Shown: piece after piece, positions 7,900-16,185 of the stretch | Position numbering within the stretch: the stretch's first letter is position 1 | Layout of the letters: each line of letters starts with the position of its first letter | Origin: Anaerolineales bacterium | Lineage (GTDB): Bacteria; Chloroflexota; Anaerolineae; Anaerolineales; E44-bin32 | NCBI GenBank assembly: GCA_037382465.1 | Contig: JARRPX010000002.1 | Coordinates: 70,714-134,713 of the forward strand | Length of the DNA stretch: 64,000 nt | Direction: 5' to 3' | Program-made: the position numbers and the translations under genes | Notes under the pieces: generated by a model | Database searches by the model: none | Seen by the model: only the letters and a program-made list of their open reading frames with translations | What the model was told of the DNA's origin: nothing

Positions 7900-10686
7900 A
7901 TGCGACGTTTTTTATTGGTTATCATCTCCCTTAGCATGGTTCTGATTCCGTACGTCGGAATCGGGGAGGCTTCTGGACTCACGCAAACAGATCCCGCTGC
8001 GGATTTGTTGGAAAATATGACGCCCGAAGAAAGAGTCGGGCAGCTTTTTCTTGTCACCTTCGAGGGTAGAGAAATCGAAATCGACGATCCTGTTTATAAG
8101 CTTATCGTCGATAATCATGTTTCCGGTGTTCTACTCGAAAAGAACAACAATAATTACGGTGAAGGTCCGGATGCGTTGCGAGACATTCGAAATTTAATTT
8201 CCACGTTGCAAGACATCGAAAGCTCGGGCTCAAGCGATCCTGCGAATTCTCAGGTCTATATCCCTCTTCTCATTGCGACCCGTTTCGAGAGTGGGTGGCC
8301 GTATTCGGAAATACTTTCAGGATTATCTGATTTGCCGGATCAAATGGCGATCGGCGCAACCTGGAATACCGATTATGCATACCAAGTGGGGAGTGTGATC
8401 GGGAGGGAACTGGATGCCCTGGGTTTCAACTTTCTAATCGGACCTTCGCTGGATGTGCTCGAGGAACCTCGTCTCGTTAAAGAAGGTGATCTCGGCGTAC
8501 GCACCTTTGGTGGTGATCCCTATTGGGTCGGACAATTGGGGCGTGCGTATATTTCCGGCGTTCATGACGGTTCAAACAACGGTATGAGTGTCGTCGTAAA
8601 ACACTTTCCCGGACTTGGCAGTGCAGACCGGCCAATCGAAGAAGAAGTAGCCACTGTGCGGAAATCTCTGGAACAGTTAAAACAAATTGAATTGGCACCG
8701 TTTTTCTCGGTGACGGGAGCTGCCCCTGGATCGAACAGCGAGATCGCAGATGGATTGCTCGCTTCCCATATCCGTTACCAGGGTTTCCAGGGAAATGTGC
8801 GTGCAACCACACGACCGATCAGTCTCGATCCGCAGGCTTATTCACAATTGATGGCGCTCGAGCCGTTGGCAGTGTGGCGGGAGGCGGGAGGCGTCACCGT
8901 TAGCGATTCTTTGGGCACGCGGGCAATTCGACGTTTTCGGGATCCAACAGAACGGACTTTCAAATCACACCTTGTCGCAAGGGATGCATTTTTAGCAGGT
9001 AACGACCTTTTGATACTGTCTGATTTCAAAAATCCGGAAGATGAAACAGAATTGGCGACCATACAATTTACGTTGGATTTCTTTGCACAAAAATATCGAG
9101 AAGATACATCCTTTGCCCAGCTTGTAGATAACGCCGTGATGAGGATCCTCAACCTGAAATTGCGTATGTTCGGAGAAGAATTCCGAAGAGCGCGGGTTTA
9201 TCCGCCGTCATTTTTCCCCGGAGGTCTCGGGGAAAATTCCGAAATCACAGCGCTGGTCGCCATGTCGGCATCAACGCTGGTCAGCCCATCGCAGGATGAA
9301 GTTATTCAAAGGCTCGGTGGTGCTCCTCAATTGGGAGAACGAATATTGTTTTTTACCGACGTTAGGATGGTGCGGCAGTGCTCGACCTGCGAGGATCAAC
9401 AATGGATGAACGTACGCGGCTTAGAACAGACGGTATTGAGTCTGTATGGTCCGGCCGCTGCGGGTGAAGTGGGTTCGTGGAATTTAAGTTCATATAGTAT
9501 GGCGGATTTAGCCTATTTCCTTGGTGCGCCGGTTGAGGGAGTTGTCGAGACGGCTCTTGCACCGCCCGAAGAACTGGAGCAGTTACTCATATCGGCAGAC
9601 TGGCTCGTATTTTCTGTACTGGACGGCAGCGAAGACGTGTATGGATCGAACGCGCTGAAATTGTTATTGGATCAACGTCCTGATCTGGCACGAAATAAAC
9701 AATTGGTTGTTTTCGCACACGATATACCTTACGGCTTGGACGCGACGGATATCAGTAAAGTCGATGTATATTACGCACTCTATGGCAGCAGCCCCATATT
9801 TGTCGATGTCGCCGCGCACCTGCTGTTTTTAGAGCAATCAGCTCCAGGGGCTTCCCCGGTCAGCATACCCGGTATTGGATACGATCTGATCGAAGCCACA
9901 TCGCCTGATCCTGAACAATTGATTACACTTCTGCGAATTGGAGCAACACCAAGTGAAGCCGGGGGAGAAAATACGGAAGAAGAAAATCCAGAGTTATCGA
10001 TCGGCGATGTTGTAACATTGAAAACGGGCCGGATACTCGATACGAATGGACATCACGTTCCGGATGGAACGGTCGTAGAGTTTATGATTACTCAACAAGG
10101 CGAAAACATAACCTCCACGACCGTAGATGCGACGACGCAAATGGGGTATGCTGAAATCAGCATTACATTAGAACGATTGGGGCTGATGACCATAACCGCG
10201 CGCAGCGATCCGGCACGCACGTCTGAAACTTTGCAGATCAACATTCAGGAAGGGGCGCCGATCGAGGAGGCGGTCGTGACGCCGACGCAAGTGCCCACTT
10301 CCGATGCTGCGACGGAGGATGTAGCTCAGCCACCGACACCTTCCGCCACCTTGACCAGCGGGGGGGAAGAAACAGGTACGGAAAAGGACGTTATTACTTT
10401 TCCGCACTTCTTATTCGGAATGCTTGGGGTATTGTTTTCAGGAAGCTACGCTTACATGCTTGCAAATCGCAGCGGAATGACAGAAAAGATGCAAATGCGC
10501 TGCGCGATGATACCCATAATTGGGAGCCTGATTGGCTATAATTATGTTGCACTAGGATTTCCCGGAAGCAACGTGCTCCTGCAGTCATTGGGGATGTTTG
10601 CAGGATTAATAATGACCATCGTATGGGGTTTAATATGTGTGGTCGCGGTGAAAATATGGTGTCTCGAATTCGTCAAATCAACGTGA
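7900..10686 (+). CDS. Secreted, membrane-anchored GH3-like protein
   Basis: A 928-residue envelope protein. The N-terminal signal peptide MRRFLLVIISLSMVLIPYVG is followed by a glycoside-hydrolase family 3 barrel (ERVGQLFLVTFEG, VVVKHFPGLG, GGVTVSDSLG). The last motif holds the Asp nucleophile of NagZ-type beta-N-acetylhexosaminidases. The NagZ His-containing loop after KHFPGHG is not conserved (KHFPGLGSADRP), so activity is doubtful. A second domain of unknown type follows, then an Ig-like beta domain (about residues 700-790), a Thr/Pro-rich linker and three or four C-terminal membrane segments. ATG 7900 was chosen because it begins the signal peptide; TTG 7864 is also in frame. Its 3' end overlaps the convergent kinase by 9 bases. 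Confidence 0.7.
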   Translation: MRRFLLVIISLSMVLIPYVGIGEASGLTQTDPAADLLENMTPEERVGQLFLVTFEGREIEIDDPVYKLIVDNHVSGVLLEKNNNNYGEGPDALRDIRNLISTLQDIESSGSSDPANSQVYIPLLIATRFESGWPYSEILSGLSDLPDQMAIGATWNTDYAYQVGSVIGRELDALGFNFLIGPSLDVLEEPRLVKEGDLGVRTFGGDPYWVGQLGRAYISGVHDGSNNGMSVVVKHFPGLGSADRPIEEEVATVRKSLEQLKQIELAPFFSVTGAAPGSNSEIADGLLASHIRYQGFQGNVRATTRPISLDPQAYSQLMALEPLAVWREAGGVTVSDSLGTRAIRRFRDPTERTFKSHLVARDAFLAGNDLLILSDFKNPEDETELATIQFTLDFFAQKYREDTSFAQLVDNAVMRILNLKLRMFGEEFRRARVYPPSFFPGGLGENSEITALVAMSASTLVSPSQDEVIQRLGGAPQLGERILFFTDVRMVRQCSTCEDQQWMNVRGLEQTVLSLYGPAAAGEVGSWNLSSYSMADLAYFLGAPVEGVVETALAPPEELEQLLISADWLVFSVLDGSEDVYGSNALKLLLDQRPDLARNKQLVVFAHDIPYGLDATDISKVDVYYALYGSSPIFVDVAAHLLFLEQSAPGASPVSIPGIGYDLIEATSPDPEQLITLLRIGATPSEAGGENTEEENPELSIGDVVTLKTGRILDTNGHHVPDGTVVEFMITQQGENITSTTVDATTQMGYAEISITLERLGLMTITARSDPARTSETLQINIQEGAPIEEAVVTPTQVPTSDAATEDVAQPPTPSATLTSGGEETGTEKDVITFPHFLFGMLGVLFSGSYAYMLANRSGMTEKMQMRCAMIPIIGSLIGYNYVALGFPGSNVLLQSLGMFAGLIMTIVWGLICVVAVKIWCLEFVKST

Positions 10687-11661
10687 GATTGTCAAGGCTG
10701 ACACAATAAACAGGAGCATTGCTAGCCCGATCAGCGCGCGATCGACTTTTGATCGGAAGAAGACTTGATATTTGTTCGGAAAGGATTGCTGAATACGCAT
10801 TCTCGTCGGAAGTGCATCACCGAACAAAGCCGTTCGAAGCGAGGCGATATCCTGGGGTCGATCATCAGGGTGCAGTGCAAGCGCCCACATCACAACCTCG
10901 CTTACTTTGGTATCGATGGCATTGTTGATGCTCTTTGGTGAAGGCAATCCATCTGGCTGCAAGAACCTTTGCTTGGCATCCATTGGAGGGTGGTTGGTGA
11001 GCAGATGATAAAGTGTAGCGCTGAATGCATAGATATCGCTGCGAACATCTGTATGACCGGTGTCGCCACCGTATTGTTCGAGCGGTGTGTATAAAGCAGT
11101 ACCGCGCCCCTGTATAACGGTAACCGTCATCTCATCTGGCGCCATTTGTTTTACGAGTCCAAAGTCTACCAGTTTTACCAAACCCGACGGAGTGAGTTTG
11201 AGGTTGCTTGGCTTAATATCGCGATGGATTACCGGAGGGGTTTGGGCGTGGAGATATTCCAGGGCATCCGCCAATTGTGATCCCCACTCAAGCACTTCAG
11301 ATTGATCTAAAAATTCACCCTTTCGGCGTGCTCGGTCCATCACCGTTTTTAGATCGTCGCCGGGGACAAAATCCATTACAAGGTAATCACACTCGTCAAC
11401 GGAGAAAAAGTCGGACACTTTGGGCAGATTTGGATGATCCAGACGAGCAAGAACGGAAGCCTCACGATAGAATTGCTCGTGAGCTTGTGTGCGTAGATCA
11501 TCAGGGATGTTTCGATCTTGTTGCACTTCTTTGACGGCGCACTGACGTCCTGGGAGGCGGAGATCTTCAGCCAGATAGATCGATCCCATACCGCCACGGC
11601 CGATGATTCGCAATATTGTATAGCGCTCTTTTAGAACTTGATCCTTAGTCAGAGGTTTCAA
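10678..11661 (-). CDS. Ser/Thr protein kinase with C-terminal membrane anchor
   Basis: A Hanks-type kinase of 327 residues. The glycine loop GRGGMGS begins at residue 21. The ATP-anchoring Lys is in CAVKEV (K44), the alpha-C Glu is near E67, the catalytic loop is IHRDIKPSN (D148), and DFG starts at D166. The C terminus ends with one hydrophobic segment (LIGLAMLLFIVSALTI), so the kinase domain should face the cytoplasm with a tail anchor and no extracellular sensor. I chose TTG 11659-11661 because GAGGGA lies 6 bases upstream; longer in-frame extensions run into the divergent gene. The adjacent FHA regulator is a natural candidate substrate, by inference. Confidence 0.85.
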   Translation of the reverse strand: MKPLTKDQVLKERYTILRIIGRGGMGSIYLAEDLRLPGRQCAVKEVQQDRNIPDDLRTQAHEQFYREASVLARLDHPNLPKVSDFFSVDECDYLVMDFVPGDDLKTVMDRARRKGEFLDQSEVLEWGSQLADALEYLHAQTPPVIHRDIKPSNLKLTPSGLVKLVDFGLVKQMAPDEMTVTVIQGRGTALYTPLEQYGGDTGHTDVRSDIYAFSATLYHLLTNHPPMDAKQRFLQPDGLPSPKSINNAIDTKVSEVVMWALALHPDDRPQDIASLRTALFGDALPTRMRIQQSFPNKYQVFFRSKVDRALIGLAMLLFIVSALTISR

Positions 11662-11741
11662 TGATCGTCCCTCAAGTTTAGGGCTTACGAAAACAGCGCG
11701 GCGGCATTTAATACCTACTCGAAAGCAATTTGCCGTAGCTC

Positions 11742-11772
11742 TTGACGCCGCCGCATACAATTGGATTATACT
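11742..11772 (+). promoter_or_regulatory. Probable promoter of the FHA regulator
   Basis: TTGACG at 11742-11747 and TATACT at 11767-11772 are separated by 19 bases, slightly longer than ideal. The region is shared with the divergent kinase gene. Confidence 0.4.
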
Positions 11773-11817
11773 CAGATATGCGTACGCAGCCAGTAGTACC
11801 ATCGGAGAGGTGGTTCC

Positions 11818-12480
11818 GTGCCAGATGAAGAGCTGGATGTCCCTTATATCGTAATGCAGACAGGGAAGCTGACAGGAGAACGTCGATCGCTTGACGATGA
11901 CACTTTCATCATCGGGAGAGGTGCGGACAGTGATCTTGTCATACAGGATCGACAAGTATCCAGGTATCACGCAAGAATACGACAAACACCGGAAGGGTAC
12001 GTGATCGAAGATCTGGGGAGTAAAAACGGTACCCATCTTAATGGTGTAAAAATACCTGGGCCTGTTCTACTGCAGGATGGCGACGTGATCCAAATTGCAT
12101 TGGCGATGGAAATCATTTTCATTGGTGTGGATGCGACTGTACCTCTGTCCGAACAGCAGGCAACGCAGATGGGTTTGGGCAGATTAAAAATGGATCCACA
12201 GGCTCACCGAGTGACGATTTACGATGAGGAAATCGAGCCGCCGTTATCTCCACCACAGTATCGTCTGCTTGAATTGCTGCACAGGAATGGTTCTCGCGTA
12301 GTAACCAGAGATGAAATCGCTGAAGTTGTCTGGCCCGGCACGAAGGGGGTTGGAGTGTCGAATCAAGCGATAGACGCATTGATACGTCGTTTGCGTGACC
12401 GGCTAGGCGCCGTCGATCCTGATCATCCGTATATCGAAACGGTTCGCGGATTGGGTTTTCGATTTAACAATCCCGTTTGA
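11818..12480 (+). CDS. FHA domain-winged helix transcriptional regulator
   Basis: A 220-residue two-domain protein. Residues about 20-95 form a FHA phosphopeptide-binding domain with IIGRGADSDLVIQD, VSRYHARI and DLGSKNGTHLNG, which contain the conserved Gly-Arg, Ser-His and Asn residues for phosphothreonine recognition. Residues about 125-218 are an OmpR/PhoB-type winged helix (VVTRDEIAEVVW, ALIRRLRDRLG, YIETVRGLGFRF). The start is GTG 11818 behind GGAGAGG. The gene is divergent from the Ser/Thr kinase. This arrangement suggests a phosphothreonine-switched transcription factor instead of an aspartate-phosphorylated one. The C terminus ends just before the bidirectional terminator. Confidence 0.85.
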   Translation: MPDEELDVPYIVMQTGKLTGERRSLDDDTFIIGRGADSDLVIQDRQVSRYHARIRQTPEGYVIEDLGSKNGTHLNGVKIPGPVLLQDGDVIQIALAMEIIFIGVDATVPLSEQQATQMGLGRLKMDPQAHRVTIYDEEIEPPLSPPQYRLLELLHRNGSRVVTRDEIAEVVWPGTKGVGVSNQAIDALIRRLRDRLGAVDPDHPYIETVRGLGFRFNNPV

Positions 12481-12504
12481 CGTTCAATTCATATAAGAAT
12501 TGAA

Positions 12505-12530
12505 AAAGCGCACAGATAAATGTGCGCTTT
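12505..12530. terminator. Bidirectional terminator between the FHA regulator and tmRNA
   Basis: A perfect 10-base stem (AAAGCGCACA / TGTGCGCTTT) with a 6-base loop. On the minus strand it is followed by a run of T residues, so it ends ssrA; it can also serve the plus-strand regulator. Confidence 0.75.
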
Positions 12531-12531
12531 G

Positions 12532-12932
12532 TGGAGATGGCGGGAATCGAACCCGCGTCCGAAGATGTTGATTGCTGAACGTCTACAAGCGTAGTCGATC
12601 TATTACTTTTTCACTCGTTACAGTTGCCAATCGACAGGCTTCTGATTGAGCTATCCACTAGAGCCCGAGAGCTCTGCTAACACGCGAGCCGTGGAATCTC
12701 GTGTGGTACCTCGTCCATTTGTCACCGATCTGTTCACCGGACAAGGGAGGTAAACAGCGGCGGGTCTTGTATTTACAAGACCGGAGCTCGTTCTCTAGCA
12801 GTTTATGCCGCTAAAGGAAGAGCCGCAAAGTCAGTGCGTTTGGCACTTAAGGTTTTGCACTGATTTTTCGAGATCGGTGCCTCTCGGCTTGCAGTCCAGT
12901 ATCATCCAACTCCGTCGAAACCGATCATCCCC
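12532..12932 (-). ncRNA. ssrA: Transfer-messenger RNA (tmRNA)
   Basis: This RNA rescues stalled ribosomes together with SmpB. The 5' end GGGGATG pairs with the 3' end CATCTCC to give the tRNA-like acceptor stem, and the T arm GGGTTCGA-type sequence sits near the 3' end. The tag reading frame runs from the resume codon GCC (12844-12842) to TAA (12805-12803) and encodes AKRTDFAALPLAA, ending in the hydrophobic LAA expected of a proteolysis tag. The 3' CCA is not fully encoded. The ends are set from base pairing. smpB lies about 0.95 kb upstream on the same strand. Confidence 0.93.
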
Positions 12933-12938
12933 AGAGAA

Positions 12939-12944
12939 ATTATA
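12939..12944 (-). promoter_or_regulatory. -10 element of the tmRNA promoter
   Basis: TATAAT on the minus strand ends 6 bases before the first base of the tmRNA. A clear -35 element at standard spacing was not seen. Confidence 0.55.
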
Positions 12945-12978
12945 TCATTGAAAACAAGTAAAGATATTTTGTAAAAAT

Positions 12979-13051
12979 GCGCATAGCCATACACTTATAA
13001 TACTTACATTTTCGCTAAATAATTTCTTATTAAATAATAACAGGCTATGCG
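12979..13051 (+). repeat. AT-rich element with CGCATAGCC/GGCTATGCG ends, copy A
   Basis: The inverted ends CGCATAGCC (12980-12988) and GGCTATGCG (13043-13051) flank a 54-base AT-rich core. A second copy with the same ends in the opposite orientation is at 31520-31589. The two share GCGCATAGCCATA at one end and GGCTATGCGAAAT at the other. It lies in the otherwise gene-free stretch between tmRNA and the 262-residue protein. Confidence 0.5.
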
Positions 13052-13091
13052 AAATGTATGTTGAGGATTATTTTCATCTCGCGGGGGAGAA

Positions 13092-13880
13092 CTACCATGT
13101 GCTGTCCGGGAAAGTGGTGATTGAAGCGGCTGTATGAATGTGCTTGTACATCGTTACATACGTAAAGGGTTCGCCAAGAATACCGTCGTGGATCGACCAA
13201 CTTCTGCCGCGGATCGTTTTCTCCATCCCTTTCATGCGGAACGGGGTGCTGTCATCGAGTTTATTATACAGAGGCCCGTCTTTGGAAAATTGCTCATTGA
13301 TTGCGTGCATACGCTTTAAACCTTGTTGATAGGCGAAACCGTAGCGTTCGAAAATAACGGCGTTATGGTAATACAATGGCTCCACGAAATATATCGTCTG
13401 TCCCAGCGATTCGGCGAAATCTTCAAACGCACGAATTGAATGCTGCAATATCCTCAAACCACTGCGAACTTGACCAGGCGCGAGCCCCGCTTTCATGGCA
13501 GACAACTCGGCCTCAATGTTGCGCCTGAGTGTGCCAAAATCCGTCTTCGACCCGTCGGGCATACGGTCGACATTATAACGGGGAGAATCGGGATCGTTGA
13601 CGATATACAATAATATATGCAGCTGTCCGTTAATCGTGTCAGTTATATGGGCGTAAAGCAGGGGATCCTCGGCTTCATAAGAATGACGTAGGTCTAGAAT
13701 GACCTCTGTGCTGCCTGATTCACACTCAAGCCGCAGGAGATCTCGCCCTTCGACATCTTTGTAATCGGAGGGGAGGTTGAAACGTTGACGTAACACCTCA
13801 GGTATAAAACGTCGATAAATCGAAGTCTTTTCCCCAAGCGTGAGCTGATTTACGGCAGCTATCGATTGGGGACTCATCAT
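13092..13880 (-). CDS. Hypothetical protein downstream of smpB
   Basis: I do not recognise this 262-residue protein. It is soluble, with no signal peptide or membrane segment. The middle part (EVILDLRHSYEAEDPLLYAHITD) looks like alternating beta strands and helices. The segment YHNAVIFERYGFAYQQGLKRM resembles the N-x-x-x-x-x-Y/F-E-R-x-G-F tail of GNAT acetyltransferases, but no CoA-binding motif A is evident. Its ATG overlaps the smpB stop (ATGA), so it is translationally coupled as the third gene of the S41 protease-smpB operon. A role tied to trans-translation is possible only by context. Confidence 0.6.
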   Translation of the reverse strand: MMSPQSIAAVNQLTLGEKTSIYRRFIPEVLRQRFNLPSDYKDVEGRDLLRLECESGSTEVILDLRHSYEAEDPLLYAHITDTINGQLHILLYIVNDPDSPRYNVDRMPDGSKTDFGTLRRNIEAELSAMKAGLAPGQVRSGLRILQHSIRAFEDFAESLGQTIYFVEPLYYHNAVIFERYGFAYQQGLKRMHAINEQFSKDGPLYNKLDDSTPFRMKGMEKTIRGRSWSIHDGILGEPFTYVTMYKHIHTAASITTFPDSTW

Positions 13881-14344
13881 GAACGATTCCTCTTTGACAT
13901 GCTGCGATCGATTTCACGTTGAGCGTCACGTTTGGCAATCGCACGCCGTTTGTCATACTTCCGTTTGCCACGTGCGAGAGCAATTTCGACTTTTACACGG
14001 CCGCGTTTAAAATACATCCGGAGTGGAATGATCGTGTACCCACGCTGTTGCATCAAGTCCTTCAGCTTCGAGATCTCTCGCCCGTGCAAGAGAAGTTTCC
14101 GCGACCGCTTCGGATCATGATTGAAACGACTCGCCGGATCGTAAGGCGCAATGTGGACATTGACCAACCATGCTTCCATATCCGTTATTTGAACATACGC
14201 CTCCCGCAAGCTTACTCGGCCGGCACGTATCGATTTTATTTCCGTTCCCTTCAAGACGATCCCAGCCTCGAAGGTATCGTACAGGAAATAATCGTGGGTT
14301 GCTTTCCGATTCGTAGCGATGTTCTTCGTTCCGGTCTGCTTCAC
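13877..14344 (-). CDS. smpB: SsrA-binding protein SmpB
   Basis: SmpB binds the tRNA-like part of tmRNA and delivers it to stalled ribosomes. The family blocks are intact: NRKATHDYFLYDTFEAGIVL, GTEIKSIRAGRVSLREAYV, HIAPYDPASRFNHDPKRSRKLLLH and the basic C-terminal tail with GKRKYDKRRAIAKRD. At 155 residues the length is normal. It overlaps both neighbours by 4 bases, placing it in a tight operon with the S41 protease upstream and the unknown protein downstream. Its partner RNA ssrA is encoded just beyond. Confidence 0.97.
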   Translation of the reverse strand: MKQTGTKNIATNRKATHDYFLYDTFEAGIVLKGTEIKSIRAGRVSLREAYVQITDMEAWLVNVHIAPYDPASRFNHDPKRSRKLLLHGREISKLKDLMQQRGYTIIPLRMYFKRGRVKVEIALARGKRKYDKRRAIAKRDAQREIDRSMSKRNRS

Positions 14345-15510
14345 AATCCACCTGGCGAGGTTTCTTTCAAGTATTGAATGGCCGCTTGAAGAAACGGCTC
14401 GTTGTCTCCATTATCTGTGCTAATGGGAATATCCGGTTGTAATCCTTGTTGATCAAATCTCTCCAGATCCGGCGTCATCCAGCGCGCGGATGTAATATAT
14501 AAACTGGACCCGTCTCTCAAAACGAGTACCGATTGTACAACTCCCTTGCCAAAAGTTGGACGGCCGATCAACGGCGCGCGTCCATTGGCTTGCAGTGCTG
14601 CCGCAACGACTTCCGCAGAACTCGCAGTGGCATCGTTGACGAGGACGACGAGAGGGATATTTTGGCCTTCACCCGGGTTTTCCACATCGTACTGGATACG
14701 TTCCTCTCCCTTCTTCTGCTCGTATAATATCGTTCCTTCCGGAAGGAAGAATTCAGCCACCGCCACGCCGGAATCCAATATTCCACCTGGATTGTTGCGT
14801 AAATCTACTATAACAGCCTTCACGCCATTCTTGAGAAGATCGTCATAGGTTTGTTCGATCTCTCTAGGCGTCTGCTCACTGAATAATGAAATCTCGATCA
14901 CGGCAATGTGCGTTTCCTGTTCGAGGAAATAGCTGGAAACTGAAGGAATGGCGAACGTCTGTCGCTCGATGCTGAGAATGATCTCAGTTCCTTCCGCATT
15001 TCGGCTTGCAAGTGTAATTATGACCTCCATCCCGACGGGGCCGCGAATCATCGATAGCACTTCGTCTTGATCCATCTCCGAGAGGACCGGCTCGCCATCT
15101 ACAGCGATAAGAATGTCGCCGTCCACGACGCCTGCGGTGGCTGCAGGACTTCCCTCGAATGGAAAGAGGCGATAACGGCCATTCTCATCGCGCGACAAGT
15201 GTGCCCCAATTCCGCCATATTCTCCACTGAGGGTGTCGGATTGAATTTCGGATGCCGCGGGCTCGAGATATATCGTGTAGGGATCTCCAATAATCATGCC
15301 TTTGATCATCCCGCGCTCCAATTCAATTTGTTCCGGAAGCTCGCCCAGGAAATATTCGTCAATCAGATTCTGGGCTTCTTTCACCAAGGCATAGTGCTCG
15401 TTCGATGGAGGCCACAATGCATGAATTTGATATCCTACTATCACAGAAGGAAGAACTAGAAGGATGCTATACAAAAGTAATACCAAGAGCCTACGTTTTG
15501 AATCTAGCAT
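14341..15510 (-). CDS. S41-family C-terminal processing peptidase
   Basis: A membrane-anchored or secreted serine protease of the CtpA/Prc group. The N terminus has one hydrophobic segment (LLVLLLYSILLVLPSVIVG). A PDZ domain follows (SGEYGGIGAHLSRDENG to GVVDGDILIAVDGEPV). The catalytic core has VIVDLRNNPGG, the Ser nucleophile in ATASSAEVVAAAL and the general-base Lys in TFGKGVVQS. It degrades or trims proteins at exposed C termini in the envelope. The start is uncertain: ATG codons at 15555, 15531, 15522 and 15510 are in frame and none has a strong ribosome-binding site. I chose 15510 because the anchor follows directly. smpB overlaps its stop codon. Confidence 0.88.
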   Translation of the reverse strand: MLDSKRRLLVLLLYSILLVLPSVIVGYQIHALWPPSNEHYALVKEAQNLIDEYFLGELPEQIELERGMIKGMIIGDPYTIYLEPAASEIQSDTLSGEYGGIGAHLSRDENGRYRLFPFEGSPAATAGVVDGDILIAVDGEPVLSEMDQDEVLSMIRGPVGMEVIITLASRNAEGTEIILSIERQTFAIPSVSSYFLEQETHIAVIEISLFSEQTPREIEQTYDDLLKNGVKAVIVDLRNNPGGILDSGVAVAEFFLPEGTILYEQKKGEERIQYDVENPGEGQNIPLVVLVNDATASSAEVVAAALQANGRAPLIGRPTFGKGVVQSVLVLRDGSSLYITSARWMTPDLERFDQQGLQPDIPISTDNGDNEPFLQAAIQYLKETSPGGL

Positions 15511-15583
15511 AGTAAAGTCCATGCCTGGCATTGTAGCACGACTTCGTCCACCCATATGGCCAAGCGATCACTTTTGTTTCGAC

Positions 15584-15589
15584 TATAAT
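15584..15589 (+). promoter_or_regulatory. -10 element before the 137-residue protein
   Basis: A perfect TATAAT lies 33 bases before the proposed TTG start at 15622. No convincing -35 hexamer is seen at standard spacing. Confidence 0.35.
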
Positions 15590-15621
15590 TGCATGCAGCA
15601 GAATATTACCGAGGGAGACCT

Positions 15622-16035
15622 TTGTCACGCATCATACGGACCGAGAGCCCAGCTCGAACCAGAGAGAAAATGCTGCAATTTCTAGCAAGTGCATTTTATT
15701 TTTATCGCAATGAAGAAACCAGTAAAACGCAGCAAAAAGACATTTGCGCCTTCGCGTTGCAAACTCTGAAAGCACTGGCAGCGTCGATCGATCAATCAGC
15801 CAGAGCGTGGGAAAACCGCGATTATTGGGTAAAGGCGGATCGGTTGAGAAGTGATTGGGAATGGACAACCAGTGCATACAATGAATTACTTACCGCACTC
15901 CGTACGGATAATATCTCCAGTGCACTAAATCTTCTCGAAAATATTTCTGTACATTTCGAATCCGTGACCTTGCCCAGAAATAAGTCCAGCCGCAGCCTCT
16001 GGAAAGGCGCCTGGGTAAAATGGAAAAATCCGTAG
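15622..16035 (+). CDS. Hypothetical soluble helical protein
   Basis: An unrecognised protein of 137 residues, rich in predicted helix (MLQFLASAFYFYR, AFALQTLKALAASIDQSARAW, YNELLTALR, ALNLLENISVHF), with no signal peptide. TTG 15622 is preferred because GGGAGA lies just upstream and a TATAAT is 33 bases before it; a longer frame from 15589 would begin inside that -10 element. It stands alone between the divergent S41 operon and the HD-GYP gene. The real function cannot be inferred. Confidence 0.5.
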   Translation: MSRIIRTESPARTREKMLQFLASAFYFYRNEETSKTQQKDICAFALQTLKALAASIDQSARAWENRDYWVKADRLRSDWEWTTSAYNELLTALRTDNISSALNLLENISVHFESVTLPRNKSSRSLWKGAWVKWKNP

Positions 16036-16185
16036 CAGCTATTCCCCGTTTACGCCCTTCAATAAGCACCCTGGGCGGCTAGAACAAACGCGACTTCAAG
16101 GCCCACTTGCGCGGATAGAATGTCAGCGCAATAATTTGAACACCGTGATTCTTGTATCAAAAATGAGCTCACTTAGGCCTGCTCG

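Noticed and set aside
12841-12860. TGGCAC followed by TTGCAC, like a sigma-54 promoter
   Set aside because: The spacing is 3 bases too long for a -24/-12 site and it lies inside the tmRNA.
13919-14377. Open frame antisense to smpB
   Set aside because: smpB has full family motifs in the other strand; this frame has none.
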